Source of the DNA: Candidatus Onthocola gallistercoris | Lineage (GTDB): Bacteria > Bacillota > Clostridia > Lachnospirales > Lachnospiraceae | DNA length: 64,000 bases | Direction: 5' to 3' | NCBI GenBank assembly: GCA_018715345.1 | Contig: DVLT01000004.1 | Coordinates: 56,611-120,610 of the forward strand | Shown here: piece after piece, positions 27,276 through 35,713 of the stretch | How positions within the stretch are numbered: position 1 is the first letter of the stretch | How the letters are laid out: the number at the start of each line of letters is the position of its first letter | Made by a program: the position numbers and the translations under genes | The notes under the pieces: generated by a model | Seen by the model: the letters and a program-made list of their open reading frames with translations, nothing else | Told to the model about the DNA's origin: nothing | Database searches by the model: none

Positions 27276-27563
27276 TCAGATATATCGGATATCTTCCGTC
27301 GTGGCCGCGCTGATGCCGGATCGGAGCGCTTCTTCATAAACCTTGTCCACTGTCCCGATCCCCAGTATCACCTGATACTGTCCGGCATTAAAAAATGCGC
27401 CTTTAACCCCCTCCAGTTCTGTGATCGCCTTCTCGTCAACCTTTTCCTTGTCTGCCAAAAGCAGCCGCAGCCGGGTTGCACAATGGGCCACAGAATGGAT
27501 ATTTTCTTTTCCACCCGCCAGTCTGATAATTTCAGCAGTCATTTTTTCATAATCCTGCATCAT
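27276..27563 (-). CDS. Stand-alone PTS EIIB domain (glucose/beta-glucoside type)
   Basis: A 95-residue protein consisting only of a PTS EIIB domain (PF00367). The phosphorylated cysteine is in HCATRLRL at about residue 28, and GVKGAFFNAGQYQVILG is the usual second half. AAGGAGG lies before ATG 27563/27560. EIIB of this type is normally fused to an EIIC permease; no EIIC or EIIA lies nearby. It may be a remnant of a IIBC gene or a free domain that works with, or regulates through, a distant PTS. Confidence 0.8.
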   Translation of the reverse strand: MMQDYEKMTAEIIRLAGGKENIHSVAHCATRLRLLLADKEKVDEKAITELEGVKGAFFNAGQYQVILGIGTVDKVYEEALRSGISAATTEDIRYI

Positions 27564-27700
27564 CTTTTCCTCCTTCTCACACGATAACGAACATGTCCTT
27601 TGCCTGTCAAATCGATCTTTTGTCTCTTTCTGCATTTATTGTAAATCAACTATTTTCCAGAGTCAATATTTATGTTGCCACATTTCCTTTTCTGTTTCTT

Positions 27701-29068
27701 TTATACAGCGGCCTCCTTGCCCATACTTTTTACGCACCGCTTCCGGACAAGGAAAAAGCATATGGCCTGCATAACGATGGTGGCGATCCAGGATGCAGGA
27801 TAGGAAACAAAAAGAAAATACAGGGATCGGTGTGTCGGAAAGAATACATAGATCCAAAGGATCCTCACACCCACCGTACCGATCACAGACAATACCATGG
27901 GAACAGCCGAATGTCCCATTCCCCGCAAAGCTCCAGGGATCAGATCCATGATGCCGCAAAGGAAATAAGGAACAGTCGTAATGGATAATATCTCCAGACC
28001 GCAGCTTATCACTTCCGCTTCCGGCGAATAAATGCCAAGAAGCTGGGAACCGAACACATAGGCGCCCACGCCCAGTACCAAAGACACTCCGGCGGACAAA
28101 GCCATACAGTCTAAAAGGACCCTATCCATACGTTTATATTTCCCAACGCTGTAATTCTGACTGGTAAAACTCATACACGCCTGGGTGACCGCATTGACCG
28201 ACACATACAGAAAACTCATGATGTTGTTGGCCGCCGTGTATCCGGCCATGGCTATGGATCCAAAGGAATTGACCGATGACTGTAAGAGGGCATTGGAAAA
28301 ATTGATCACCGTACTTTGGATTCCCGCAGGTATCCCCACCTGAAAGATCCGTTTCAGATAATCCCACCGGATACCCAGCCGATGAAACCGGAGCTGATAG
28401 CTGCCTTCGGATTTATAAAGGCACCGCAGCACAAGAATACAGGAAACCATCTGGGAAGCCACAGTCCCAATGGCAACCCCCGCCACATCCAAAGGAATGA
28501 CAATAACAAGCAGAAGATCCAGCGCCACATTGGCCATGCCTGCGGCGGCCAGGAATAACAAGGGGCGTTTTGTATCGCCCACCGCTCTTAAAATGGCCGC
28601 CCCATAATTATAAAGCATGAAAAACGGCATTCCCGCAAAATAAATGCGCATGTAGGTTACCGATTGGTCGATCACGTCCGCCGGCGTATCCATAAGTTCC
28701 AGCGCCGTTCTGGACATGCCCAGTCCCACAAAGGCCATGACAATACCGCTGATCAGAGCAAAAGTTATGGCTGTATGTACGGCCCCCGACATCTCTTCCT
28801 TCCGATTTGTGGCAAAATATCGGGCCGCCAGCACATTTGCCCCTAAAGATATGCCGATAAAGAGATTTGTAAAAATATTGATCAGCGCCGTCGTTGAACC
28901 GACGGCCGCCAGCGCTGAACTCCCACTGAACCTTCCCACTACGATGATATCCACCGCGTTAAACATCAACTGAAGTATGCTGGACAACATCAATGGAAGT
29001 GAAAATGAAATGAGTTTGTCCATGATCGACCCATTGCACATGTCGATCTCATATTTACTGTTTTTCAA
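27701..29068 (-). CDS. MATE family multidrug/metabolite exporter
   Basis: A 12-helix exporter of about 455 residues with the two-fold MATE pattern. The N-terminal half begins PLMLSSILQLMFNAVDIIVVGRFSG and the second half PAGIQSTVINFSNALLQSSVN. Family members exchange Na+ or H+ for cationic drugs or metabolites. The start is TTG 29068, 6 bases after AGGGG, or GTG 29071. It is not clearly linked to either neighbour. Confidence 0.87.
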   Translation of the reverse strand: MKNSKYEIDMCNGSIMDKLISFSLPLMLSSILQLMFNAVDIIVVGRFSGSSALAAVGSTTALINIFTNLFIGISLGANVLAARYFATNRKEEMSGAVHTAITFALISGIVMAFVGLGMSRTALELMDTPADVIDQSVTYMRIYFAGMPFFMLYNYGAAILRAVGDTKRPLLFLAAAGMANVALDLLLVIVIPLDVAGVAIGTVASQMVSCILVLRCLYKSEGSYQLRFHRLGIRWDYLKRIFQVGIPAGIQSTVINFSNALLQSSVNSFGSIAMAGYTAANNIMSFLYVSVNAVTQACMSFTSQNYSVGKYKRMDRVLLDCMALSAGVSLVLGVGAYVFGSQLLGIYSPEAEVISCGLEILSITTVPYFLCGIMDLIPGALRGMGHSAVPMVLSVIGTVGVRILWIYVFFPTHRSLYFLFVSYPASWIATIVMQAICFFLVRKRCVKSMGKEAAV

Positions 29069-29142
29069 CACACCATCCCCTACTGTTCTTTTGCATTGCC
29101 TATCTTACTGCTTTCGATCCCATTCGTCAATAGGGGATGATC

Positions 29143-29421
29143 TCATCTTTTATTTTTTCGTTTTTTCCACACTTGATATAAAATATCTTTTAATACGAGC
29201 ATGGCGTCCTGTCGATCAAAATGGTATTCCTGCTCCATCTCATCCAACATTTTGCCTAGCCGATACGCATAATTGGGGATATTGACCTGAGTCTGATATT
29301 GGAGCAGGATGAGATATTTTTTACCCCAGGCATAGGTCCAGTCGATTTTTTCCTCCCTTTCAGGGCTGGTCTTTTGGATCATCTCCTGGATTTCCTGCAT
29401 ATCCATGTCAAAGTCGATCAC
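29143..29421 (-). CDS. Small protein of unknown function
   Basis: A soluble, charged, mainly helical protein of up to 92 residues; no family recognised. The GTG at 29421 has only a weak AGGG site, and the next in-frame ATGs are at 29406 and 29400. Codon use looks like that of neighbours and the C-terminus is very basic (KKRKNKR). It lies between the tsf terminator and the MATE gene. Confidence 0.45.
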   Translation of the reverse strand: MIDFDMDMQEIQEMIQKTSPEREEKIDWTYAWGKKYLILLQYQTQVNIPNYAYRLGKMLDEMEQEYHFDRQDAMLVLKDILYQVWKKRKNKR

Positions 29422-29460
29422 AATCCCTGGCCGTACATCGCAGGATAAGGATAGACATGC

Positions 29461-29505
29461 AAAAGGAGCCGCAATTACGAGCAGACCCGCATTGTGACTC
29501 CTTTT
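29461..29505 (-). terminator. Terminator of tsf
   Basis: A 15-base stem with wobbles (29461-29475 and 29491-29505), AAAAGGAG/CTCCTTTT, followed by a T-rich tract after the tsf stop. Confidence 0.8.
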
Positions 29506-29533
29506 TCATATCTTCCTCGCTTAAACTAAGCGC

Positions 29534-30463
29534 TTAGTTTCCAGCCATCTGTTTTGCAACTTCTTCAGCGAAGTTATCTTCTCTCTTTTCCATACCTTCG
29601 CCTGTCTCATAACGAACGAAGCCTTTAACAGCAACCTGGCCGCCCACTTCTTTAGCAACGCTGTCAACATATTTCTTGACAGTCAGATCGCCATCTTTTA
29701 CATAAGCCTGATCCACCAGACAGATTTCTTTCAGCTCTTTGTTCAGACGGCCGATGATCATCTTCTCGATGATATTGTCCGGTTTATTCGGGTTTTCATT
29801 TTTAGCCTGGGCTTTCAGGATTTCTTTCTCATGCTCTACAAAGTCGCCCGGCACTTCGTCTCTGTTTGTATATTTCGGTTTCAGAGCAGCCACCTGCATG
29901 GCCACGTTTTTACCGCACTCGTAAACAGCATCATTTGCCACATCTGTTGTCAGTTCCACGAGAACACCGATCTTTCCGCCGGCATGGATATAGGTTGTAA
30001 GAACACCGTCCTCACTTGTGATCTTCTGGAAACGACGGATGCTCAGTTTCTCACCGATGATGGCGATCTTCTGGGACAGAGCCTGCTCTACTGTCAAGCT
30101 GGCGTCGTCGATCCACGGTTCTGCAAGGAAAGCTTCCAGTGTATCTGCTTTTGTGACCAGAGCCTGAGCTGCAACGCGGGCAACATATGCCTGGAAATCT
30201 GCGTTCTTTGCAACAAAGTCTGTTTCGCTGTTTACCTCAACGATCGCGCCTGTTTTATGATCTTCAGAAAGCACTGTTGCAACAATACCTTCGGCAGCTA
30301 CACGATTTGCCTTTTTAGCGATGGCTGCAAGACCTTTTTCTCTAAGAAATTCAACAGCCTTGTCCATATCTCCTTCAGTTGCTGTCAGGGCTTTTTTACA
30401 GTCCATCATTCCAGCGCCTGTCATTTCTCTCAATTCTTTTACCATTGCTGCTGTGATTGCCAT
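29534..30463 (-). CDS. tsf: Elongation factor Ts
   Basis: A 309-residue nucleotide exchange factor for EF-Tu. The UBA-like N-terminus (VKELREMTGAGMMDCKKAL) and the TDFVAKN core loop are clear. It follows rpsB as in nearly all bacteria, but an intrinsic-type terminator (30606-30639) lies between the two. GGAGG precedes the ATG. Confidence 0.97.
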   Translation of the reverse strand: MAITAAMVKELREMTGAGMMDCKKALTATEGDMDKAVEFLREKGLAAIAKKANRVAAEGIVATVLSEDHKTGAIVEVNSETDFVAKNADFQAYVARVAAQALVTKADTLEAFLAEPWIDDASLTVEQALSQKIAIIGEKLSIRRFQKITSEDGVLTTYIHAGGKIGVLVELTTDVANDAVYECGKNVAMQVAALKPKYTNRDEVPGDFVEHEKEILKAQAKNENPNKPDNIIEKMIIGRLNKELKEICLVDQAYVKDGDLTVKKYVDSVAKEVGGQVAVKGFVRYETGEGMEKREDNFAEEVAKQMAGN

Positions 30464-30605
30464 GATTCATTCCTCCATTGATTTTTTTCTACACATTTTG
30501 CCGGACAATGTCCGCCAGTCCGAAGGGCATGATATATATCCTGTCCCACGGGTATGATCATATTATCAAGATTCTCTTACGTCCATCTCTGGCCGCTTAA
30601 AAAAA

Positions 30606-30639
30606 GCTGTCTCAAGATTAAATGTAATTTTGAGACAGC
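30606..30639 (-). terminator. Terminator between rpsB and tsf
   Basis: Perfect 10-bp stem GCTGTCTCAA/TTGAGACAGC with 14-base loop and six T's on the minus strand, 20 bases after the rpsB stop. Confidence 0.8.
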
Positions 30640-30659
30640 ATCTCCAAGCGATCACGTCA

Positions 30660-31400
30660 TTATTCAGCGGTTTCTTCTTCCTCTGCTGCTTCTTCTTCGG
30701 AAGCTTCTGCCATCTGAACGCCCTGATTTGCCTCGATAACAGCATCTGCCATCTTGGATACGATCAGCTTAACGGCACGGATAGCATCATCGTTACCCGG
30801 AATAACATAATCCAGTTCTTCCGGATCGCAGTTTGTATCCGCGATACCGATCAGCGGAACGCCGAGAATGTGGGCTTCCTGCACACAGATCCTTTCCTTC
30901 TTCGGATCTACTACGAAAATAGCGTCCGGGATCCTCTTCATATCTTTGATACCGCCAAGGTTTTTCTCCAGTTTCTCCCACTCTTTTTTGAGCGCGATAA
31001 CTTCTTTTTTCGGCAGTACATCAAATGTGCCGTCTTCAGCCATAGCTTCGATTTCTTTCAGTCTCTGGACACGGCTCTGGATGGTCTTGAAGTTTGTCAG
31101 CATACCGCCCAGCCATCTCTGATTCACATAGAACATGCCGCAACGTTCTGCTTCTGTACGGATAGCGTCCTGAGCCTGTTTTTTCGTTCCGACAAAAAGG
31201 ATCGTACCCCCATCGGCAACGATATCTTTGATCGCATTGTAAGCATCGTCAACCATTCCTACAGATTTCTGCAGGTCAATGATATAAATACCATTTCTCT
31301 CGGTGTAGATGTACTCTGCCATCTTGGGGTTCCATCTTCTTGTCTGATGTCCGAAATGCACACCAGCTTCAAGCAGTTGTTTCATAGAAATTACGCTCAT
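30660..31400 (-). CDS. rpsB: 30S ribosomal protein S2
   Basis: A 246-residue S2 protein with the usual start [22 protein letters not shown] and the blocks FVGTKKQA and GIADTNCDP. The C-terminus is a strongly acidic tail of about 20 residues (repeated EEE/EEA), which is longer than in many S2 proteins. GGAGG lies 7-8 bases before the ATG. The 110-base leader can form a pseudoknot next to the ribosome site (see findings). Confidence 0.97.
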   Translation of the reverse strand: MSVISMKQLLEAGVHFGHQTRRWNPKMAEYIYTERNGIYIIDLQKSVGMVDDAYNAIKDIVADGGTILFVGTKKQAQDAIRTEAERCGMFYVNQRWLGGMLTNFKTIQSRVQRLKEIEAMAEDGTFDVLPKKEVIALKKEWEKLEKNLGGIKDMKRIPDAIFVVDPKKERICVQEAHILGVPLIGIADTNCDPEELDYVIPGNDDAIRAVKLIVSKMADAVIEANQGVQMAEASEEEAAEEEETAE

Positions 31401-31405
31401 AATAT

Positions 31406-31481
31406 ACCTCCATTGGTTGAACTTCCGTGGATGTCACCTCTCCTGACAACTTTTCAGCACCAATCGGGAAATCGATCCACG
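31406..31481 (-). promoter_or_regulatory. Candidate pseudoknot leader of rpsB
   Basis: On the transcript CGTGGAT (31475-31481) pairs with ATCCACG (31426-31432), and ATTGGT (31459-31464) in its loop pairs with ACCAAT (31412-31417), which abuts GGAGG. The two helices interlock. This would suit S2 autoregulation but is inference. Confidence 0.45.
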
Positions 31482-31503
31482 TGTATTATTAGTACAGCTT
31501 AGG

Positions 31504-31533
31504 ATTATAACACAAAAGGCTTGCGTTAAGCAA
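31504..31533 (-). promoter_or_regulatory. rpsB promoter overlapping the codY terminator
   Basis: On the minus strand TTGCTT (31528-31533), 18 bases, TATAAT (31504-31509). The -35 box lies inside the codY terminator hairpin. Confidence 0.6.
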
Positions 31534-31540
31534 GCCTTTT
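31514..31540 (-). terminator. Terminator of codY
   Basis: Perfect 11-bp stem AAAAGGCTTGC/GCAAGCCTTTT with a 5-base loop, 30 bases after the codY stop. Confidence 0.85.
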
Positions 31541-31569
31541 TCCCTTGTTTTCCCTGAATTTCTTTCATA

Positions 31570-32337
31570 TTATTTCAATTTTTTCAATTCATCGAACACA
31601 ACATCGTTGATAACTTTGATATATGTTCCTTTCATACCTGAAGAACGGGACTCGATAACCCCGGCGCTCTCAAACTTTCTGAGCGCATTGACGATGACGG
31701 AACGGGTGATGCCAACCCGGTCTGCGATCTTGCTGGCCACAAGAATGCCTTCATTGCCATCCAGTTCTTCAAAAATATGGGTGATAGCTTCCAGTTCGGA
31801 AAAAGAGAGTGTGCTGATCGCTGATTTGACGATCTGCTTCTTACGGGTTTCCTCTGCGCTTTCCTCGTTCACGGAACGCAGCATTTCCAGGCCGACGACT
31901 GTCGTTCCATACTCACTTAAAATAATATCATCGATTTCATAGGGCTTTTTGCTGCGATAGATAAAAAGGGTCCCCAACCGTTCACCGGCAATATCGATGG
32001 GAGTGATGATCGCCTGGTAATCTGACACATTATCACAGGAAAAGCCAAGAGTCAGCAGATTGACATTCTCCTTTGTGGAAAGCACACTTAAAAGCCTTTC
32101 ATTCAGAAGTTCATCTATATGATCTCCGACTTTATCACTGATCAACTGATGGATGCAAGCAGAGTCCGCACGGTTTTTTATGCCCAGGATTTTTCCTTTT
32201 TTGCTGATAACGAGAATATTGGAATCCAGTATATCACTCAAGACATCACAAATATCATTAAAAATGACCACATTTGAATTATTATTGTGCAATAATTTGT
32301 TTATTTTTCGTGTCTTATCCAGTAATTCTACGCCCAT
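31570..32337 (-). CDS. codY: GTP- and branched-chain-amino-acid-sensing global repressor CodY
   Basis: A 255-residue CodY. Residues 1-155 are the GAF sensor domain (LLDKTRKINKLL at the start) and the C-terminus is the winged helix (ASKIADRVGITRSVIVNALRKFESAGVIESRS), the family's most conserved part. AAGGAGG abuts an ATG at 32343, so the ATG at 32337, 6 bases away, is the likely start. CodY represses nutrient-scavenging genes when GTP and branched-chain amino acids are plentiful. It follows dprA-topA as in Bacillus but has its own promoter. Confidence 0.95.
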   Translation of the reverse strand: MGVELLDKTRKINKLLHNNNSNVVIFNDICDVLSDILDSNILVISKKGKILGIKNRADSACIHQLISDKVGDHIDELLNERLLSVLSTKENVNLLTLGFSCDNVSDYQAIITPIDIAGERLGTLFIYRSKKPYEIDDIILSEYGTTVVGLEMLRSVNEESAEETRKKQIVKSAISTLSFSELEAITHIFEELDGNEGILVASKIADRVGITRSVIVNALRKFESAGVIESRSSGMKGTYIKVINDVVFDELKKLK

Positions 32338-32365
32338 ATCCATCCTCCTTCATTTTTATTTTATT

Positions 32366-32394
32366 ATTGTAACACAATTCCCAAAGATGAACAA
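32366..32394 (-). promoter_or_regulatory. Sigma-A promoter of codY
   Basis: TTGTTC (32389-32394), 17 bases, TACAAT (32366-32371) on the minus strand. Confidence 0.65.
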
Positions 32395-32448
32395 CTATTT
32401 TTCATTATTTTATGGACAACTAATCTATTTCAATAAAATTATTAAAAA

Positions 32449-32476
32449 AGTCTGTCAGGCTCCCACCTGACAGACT
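32449..32476 (-). terminator. Terminator of topA
   Basis: Perfect 11-bp stem AGTCTGTCAGG/CCTGACAGACT, 6-base loop, six T's on the minus strand. Confidence 0.9.
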
Positions 32477-32486
32477 CCAAATCATT

Positions 32487-34565
32487 CTATGCTTTCTTTT
32501 CTGCCTCGCGGGGTTCCACATATCCGCAGGACTGATCGGCACATACCAGCTTCTGACCTTTGATCAACAGCGCATTGCCGCACTTTGGACAGTTTTTCCC
32601 GGACGGCCTCTGCCATGTCATAAAGTCACACTCCGGATTCCCTTCACAGCCATAATACTTCCGCCCCTTCTGAGTCTTTCGGATAACGATATCTTTTCCG
32701 CATTTTGGACATTTTACACCGATCTTTTCAAAATAGGTCTTTGTATTGCGGCATTCCGGGAAACCCGGACAGGCCAGGAACTTACCATGGGGGCCATACT
32801 TGATGACCATATTTCTGCCGCACTGATCACAGATCACATCCGACACTTCGTCCTCCACTTTATAGGTTTCCAGTTCCCTTTCCGCCTTCTGGACCGCTTC
32901 TTCCAAATCCGGATAGAAATTGCGGATGATCGTCTTATAGTTGACCGATCCTTCCTCCACTTTATCCAGGAGAAATTCCATATTCGCCGTAAATGTAACG
33001 TCCACAATGCTCGGAAAAGCTTCCAGCATGATCTTATTCACCACTTCTCCCAATTCCGTCACATAAAGATTTTTGTTCTCCTTCGCCACATAACGTCGGG
33101 CAATGATGGTGGTGATGGTGGGGGCATACGTACTTGGACGTCCGATCCCCAATTCTTCCAACGTCTTAACAAGAGACGCTTCTGTAAAATGCGCCGGCGG
33201 CTGGGTAAAATGCTGTTTACTCTCAAAATCTTCCAGCGTCAGCTTGCTCTCAGCGGAGATCTTCTTTAACATCCCGTTATTTTCCGCTTTATCTTCATTA
33301 TGTTTATATACTGAAAGAAATCCTTCAAAATTGATCTTTGAAGCGGATACATTGAAAACGTATTCTCCGCTGTTGATCTTCACGCCTATGGTACCATAAA
33401 CGGCATCGCTCATCCGGCTGGCCACAAACCGGCTCCAGATCAGCTGGTATAGACGGAACTGATCCCGGCTGAGGGATTCTTTCATCCGTACCGGCGTCAA
33501 CTCACAGTTGGATGGCCGTATGGCCTCATGGGCATCCTGTATCTTTCCGGTGTTTTTTTTCGTTTTTACCGATTGGGCCAGATAATTTTCTCCATATTGA
33601 CTGGTGATGAACTGGCGCACTGCCGCATCTGCTTCTTCCGAAACACGGGTGGAATCGGTACGCAGATAAGTGATCAGACCAACCGTGCCATTCCCCTTCA
33701 CATCGATACCTTCATAAAGCTGCTGGGCAATACGCATCGTTTTCTGTGTGGAAAAGTTCAGCACCTTCGATGCTTCCTGCTGCAGCGTACTGGTCGTAAA
33801 AGGAAGAGGGGGTTTTTTGCGTCTCTCGCCGTTCTTTATGTCTCCCACAGTAAAAGGCTGACCTTTAAGAGCCTCCTGGATCTCTTCCAGCTGCTGACGA
33901 GAATGTATCTCTATCTTTTCCTTACCCTTGCCATAAAAATGGGCTGTCAGAGGTTTTTTCTCCCCTTCCACTTGGAGAAGGGCATCTAACGTCCAGTATT
34001 CCTCCGGAATGAAAGAATCGATCTCCCGCTCCCGGTCACATATGATCCTCAAAGCGACCGACTGGACACGGCCGGCACTCAGCCCCCGCTTTACTTTTGC
34101 CCAAAGCAGCGGACTGATCTTGTAACCGACCATTCGGTCCAAAATACGTCTGGCCTGCTGGGCATCCACCAGTCCCATATCTATCTTCCTGGGATGCTTG
34201 ATGGCATTTTTCACCGCCGTCTTTGTGATCTCATTAAACGTTATCCGGTTTATCTGCTTGTCTGAAAGTTTCAATGCCGTTGCCAGATGCCAGGAGATCG
34301 CTTCCCCCTCCCGGTCAGGGTCTGTTGCCAGATAGACCTTATCCGACTTTTTCGTCTCTTTACGCAGCATGGCAAGAATATCACCCTTGCCGCGGATCGT
34401 TATATACTTAGGCTCAAAATCATGCTCCACATCAATCCCTAACTGACTTTTAGGCAAATCCCGTACATGGCCATTGGATGCTACTACCTGATAATTTGCT
34501 CCGAGAAACTTATTGATCGTTTTTGCTTTCGCCGGAGATTCCACAATAACCAGATTCTTCGCCAT
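32487..34565 (-). CDS. topA: DNA topoisomerase I
   Basis: A 692-residue type IA topoisomerase that relaxes negative supercoils. The Toprim start reads LVIVESPAKAKTI, with DPDREGEAISWH further on; the active-site tyrosine is in ITYLRTDSTR. Three C-terminal zinc motifs (CDQC...CPGFPEC, CPKC...CEGNPEC, CPKC...CADQSC) are all present. It follows dprA by 35 bases and ends at a strong terminator. Confidence 0.97.
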   Translation of the reverse strand: MAKNLVIVESPAKAKTINKFLGANYQVVASNGHVRDLPKSQLGIDVEHDFEPKYITIRGKGDILAMLRKETKKSDKVYLATDPDREGEAISWHLATALKLSDKQINRITFNEITKTAVKNAIKHPRKIDMGLVDAQQARRILDRMVGYKISPLLWAKVKRGLSAGRVQSVALRIICDREREIDSFIPEEYWTLDALLQVEGEKKPLTAHFYGKGKEKIEIHSRQQLEEIQEALKGQPFTVGDIKNGERRKKPPLPFTTSTLQQEASKVLNFSTQKTMRIAQQLYEGIDVKGNGTVGLITYLRTDSTRVSEEADAAVRQFITSQYGENYLAQSVKTKKNTGKIQDAHEAIRPSNCELTPVRMKESLSRDQFRLYQLIWSRFVASRMSDAVYGTIGVKINSGEYVFNVSASKINFEGFLSVYKHNEDKAENNGMLKKISAESKLTLEDFESKQHFTQPPAHFTEASLVKTLEELGIGRPSTYAPTITTIIARRYVAKENKNLYVTELGEVVNKIMLEAFPSIVDVTFTANMEFLLDKVEEGSVNYKTIIRNFYPDLEEAVQKAERELETYKVEDEVSDVICDQCGRNMVIKYGPHGKFLACPGFPECRNTKTYFEKIGVKCPKCGKDIVIRKTQKGRKYYGCEGNPECDFMTWQRPSGKNCPKCGNALLIKGQKLVCADQSCGYVEPREAEKKA

Positions 34566-34600
34566 AATACGCCTCCAATTACATTCTTGTCCGTAATGGT

Positions 34601-35713
34601 TCAGAACATACGGATCACATAATAATTACTTCCTGTCTGTACGATCTTTCCTTCAAGTTCCAATCGGGTCAAAGCTGCCGACACCTCCCGGACAGAAAGT
34701 CCGCAACGCATGGCGATCTCCTGAAGGCTTCTTGGGTACAAACACAAGTTAGCATACACCACTTCTTCTGAATTATCAAGTCCATCTTTTGCTTTTTCAC
34801 ACACTTTCCCCACAATGCCGAAATCTTCCAGAATATCTTCCGGCCTGTAAACCAGTTTTGCCCCGCTTTGTATCAACTGGTGGCACCCGCAGCTCTGAGG
34901 ACTGTTAAAGGCCCCAGGCAAAGCATAAACATTCTTTCCCTGATCCAATGCCGCGTCCGCTGTGATCAGCGCGCCGCTCTTTTCTCCGGCTTCTGTCACA
35001 AAAACACCATCTGCCAGACCGGCGATCAGCCGATTCCTCATGGGAAAACGCCACGGCGCCGGCTTGGTTCCTGGCGCATATTCGCTGATCAACGTGCCCT
35101 GTTCTTTTATTTCCATATATAATGTAAAATTCTCCCGGGGATAGCAGATATCCACGCCGCAGCCAAGTACCGCCAACGTATACCCTTTCTGTCGGATGGC
35201 CCCCCTATGGGCTGCGCCGTCCACCCCAGCAGCCAATCCACTGACGATCGTCACCCCATAGCGGGACAGGATGCCGGAAAAATACTCGGCTCCAGCTATC
35301 CCGTAAGTTGTCGCTTTTCGGGCTCCGACCACAGCCAAGCTCGGTTGACCGGTCTTTGGAAAACTGCCGGTATAAAAAAAGCCATAGGGCGGATCAGGCA
35401 TCATCTGAAACCGTTCCGGATACATCGGATCCTCCGTACACAGAAAATGGATCCCTTTCCCCGCCAAATGTTCCGAATATGTTTTCAGCTTTTCCTTATC
35501 TTTATAGATCGGATCCAGCAGATACTTCCGGGTCGTATCCTTCAAAAATGTGACCGGGGCAAGCTCCTTTTCTGTTACCTTAAAAATATTCTCCACATCC
35601 TTAAAATATCCCAGAAGCTTGCCGATCGTCCCAGAGCTGATCCCCGGTATACTGCACAGCCACAGCCAGTACAGCTTACGGTCGGAAACCGTCTGTATCT
35701 TGAAATTCCCCAT
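34601..35713 (-). CDS. dprA: DNA processing protein DprA
   Basis: A 370-residue DprA/Smf, which loads RecA onto incoming single-stranded DNA during transformation. An N-terminal helix-hairpin-helix region (about 1-70) is followed by the Rossmann-type domain (AVVGARKATTYG, IVSGLAAGVDGAAHRGA, LGCGVDICYPREN) and a C-terminal winged helix (about 305-370). The ATG lies inside the end of the ComM/YifB gene (38-base overlap), so the pair is coupled. With ComM and the pilus-like genes it hints at natural competence, which remains an inference. Confidence 0.95.
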   Translation of the reverse strand: MGNFKIQTVSDRKLYWLWLCSIPGISSGTIGKLLGYFKDVENIFKVTEKELAPVTFLKDTTRKYLLDPIYKDKEKLKTYSEHLAGKGIHFLCTEDPMYPERFQMMPDPPYGFFYTGSFPKTGQPSLAVVGARKATTYGIAGAEYFSGILSRYGVTIVSGLAAGVDGAAHRGAIRQKGYTLAVLGCGVDICYPRENFTLYMEIKEQGTLISEYAPGTKPAPWRFPMRNRLIAGLADGVFVTEAGEKSGALITADAALDQGKNVYALPGAFNSPQSCGCHQLIQSGAKLVYRPEDILEDFGIVGKVCEKAKDGLDNSEEVVYANLCLYPRSLQEIAMRCGLSVREVSAALTRLELEGKIVQTGSNYYVIRMF

